A stretch of 11,774 nt of DNA from Blautia sp. Its GTDB lineage: Bacteria; Bacillota; Clostridia; Lachnospirales; Lachnospiraceae. Positions within the stretch are counted from its first letter, which is position 1, and the number at the start of each line of letters is the position of its first letter. The notes below the pieces were generated by a model, which saw only the letters and a program-made list of their open reading frames with translations, searched no databases and was not told where the DNA came from. The translations under genes and the position numbers were made by a program. This document shows, one piece after another, positions 11,631 through 11,774 of this stretch. The stretch spans positions 1-11,774 of the forward strand of contig JAFOJB010000296.1 in the NCBI GenBank assembly GCA_017420455.1, given 5' to 3'.

Positions 11631-11774
11631 TCACTTATTTTCACTCTGTAAACTGATTTCAAAACCCGGATAGATTCCAACATGAACAGAATCGGTAAAG
11701 GAATAATCTCCGTATTCCTGCGCTGCGAAATTGTACACTTTTACTGCTTTTTCCTCGGGGTCTACGATCCAGTA
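11631..11774 (-). CDS. Uma2-family (DUF820) protein, C-terminal end
   Basis: The last 47 codons and TGA stop of a minus-strand gene whose beginning is outside the window. It opens with YWIVDPEEKAVKVYNF, close to the conserved REYWIVDP segment of Uma2/DUF820 proteins, a PDDEXK-nuclease-fold family that is abundant but of unclear role. It ends with HVGIYPGFEISL and a short charged tail, also typical. The catalytic residues are upstream and not visible. It is convergent with the nitroreductase gene across the 81-bp inverted repeat. Confidence 0.78.
   Translation of the reverse strand, partial: YWIVDPEEKAVKVYNFAAQEYGDYSFTDSVHVGIYPGFEISLQSENK

Overview
The window looks like a chromosomal stretch from a moderately GC-rich anaerobic Firmicute, most likely a Lachnospiraceae-type gut clostridium. 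The clues are strong AGGAGG-type ribosome-binding sites, a P1B-type ATPase paired with a DUF6110-like small protein, a membrane-anchored EndA-like nuclease, an Fe-S aldo/keto reductase, a YqhD-type alcohol dehydrogenase and a fumarate-reductase-like operon. The family is inferred from gene content, not proven.

Layout. (1) Positions 1-1559, minus strand: a metal-ATPase operon. It has a consensus promoter, a perfect 20-bp CsoR/CstR-like operator at the expected transcription start, a DUF6110-like protein, and the N-terminal part of a heavy-metal P-type ATPase that runs off the left edge. (2) 1618-4190, plus strand: a small SGNH hydrolase, a membrane-anchored DNA/RNA non-specific endonuclease, and a CorA Mg2+ channel with a TTG start. 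(3) 4191-4521: a CorA/ADH-type intergenic region with an extended -10 promoter, a 37-codon leftover of an alcohol dehydrogenase gene, and a hairpin-rich repeat. (4) 4522-7511, plus strand: a C-A-B fumarate reductase/succinate dehydrogenase operon (five-helix anchor, flavoprotein, iron-sulfur subunit), ending in a 14-nt tandem repeat and a strong hairpin terminator. (5) 7518-7949, minus strand: a lone PPC/DUF296 protein. (6) 8050-8308: a decayed endonuclease-CorA fusion fragment. (7) 8323-11534, plus strand: a YqhD-type alcohol dehydrogenase, an aldo/keto reductase with C-terminal Fe-S motifs, a second nested-palindrome repeat and a nitroreductase with a duplicated tail. (8) An 81-bp inverted repeat, then the C-terminus of a minus-strand Uma2-family protein at the right edge.

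The main structural signal is that an ancestral endonuclease-corA-adh segment is present twice, and each copy has lost what the other kept. Copy 1 (2402-about 4390) keeps the endonuclease and corA but only the adh tail. Copy 2 (8050-9577) keeps adh but only 26 bp of the endonuclease and the last 231 bp of corA. The frd operon and PPC gene lie between them, and the old adh promoter of copy 1 now points into the frd operon. The shared stretches differ mostly at synonymous sites, as does the duplicated nitroreductase tail. This suggests the paralogs diverged as working genes before they were cut down.

Functionally the right two thirds hold anaerobic redox genes: membrane-bound fumarate reduction, aldehyde/alcohol conversion, an Fe-S aldo/keto reductase and a flavin nitroreductase. 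I found no CRISPR array, rRNA, tRNA, transposase or phage gene. I do not see a clearly new multi-gene system; the unusual content is the repeat and gene-scar architecture.
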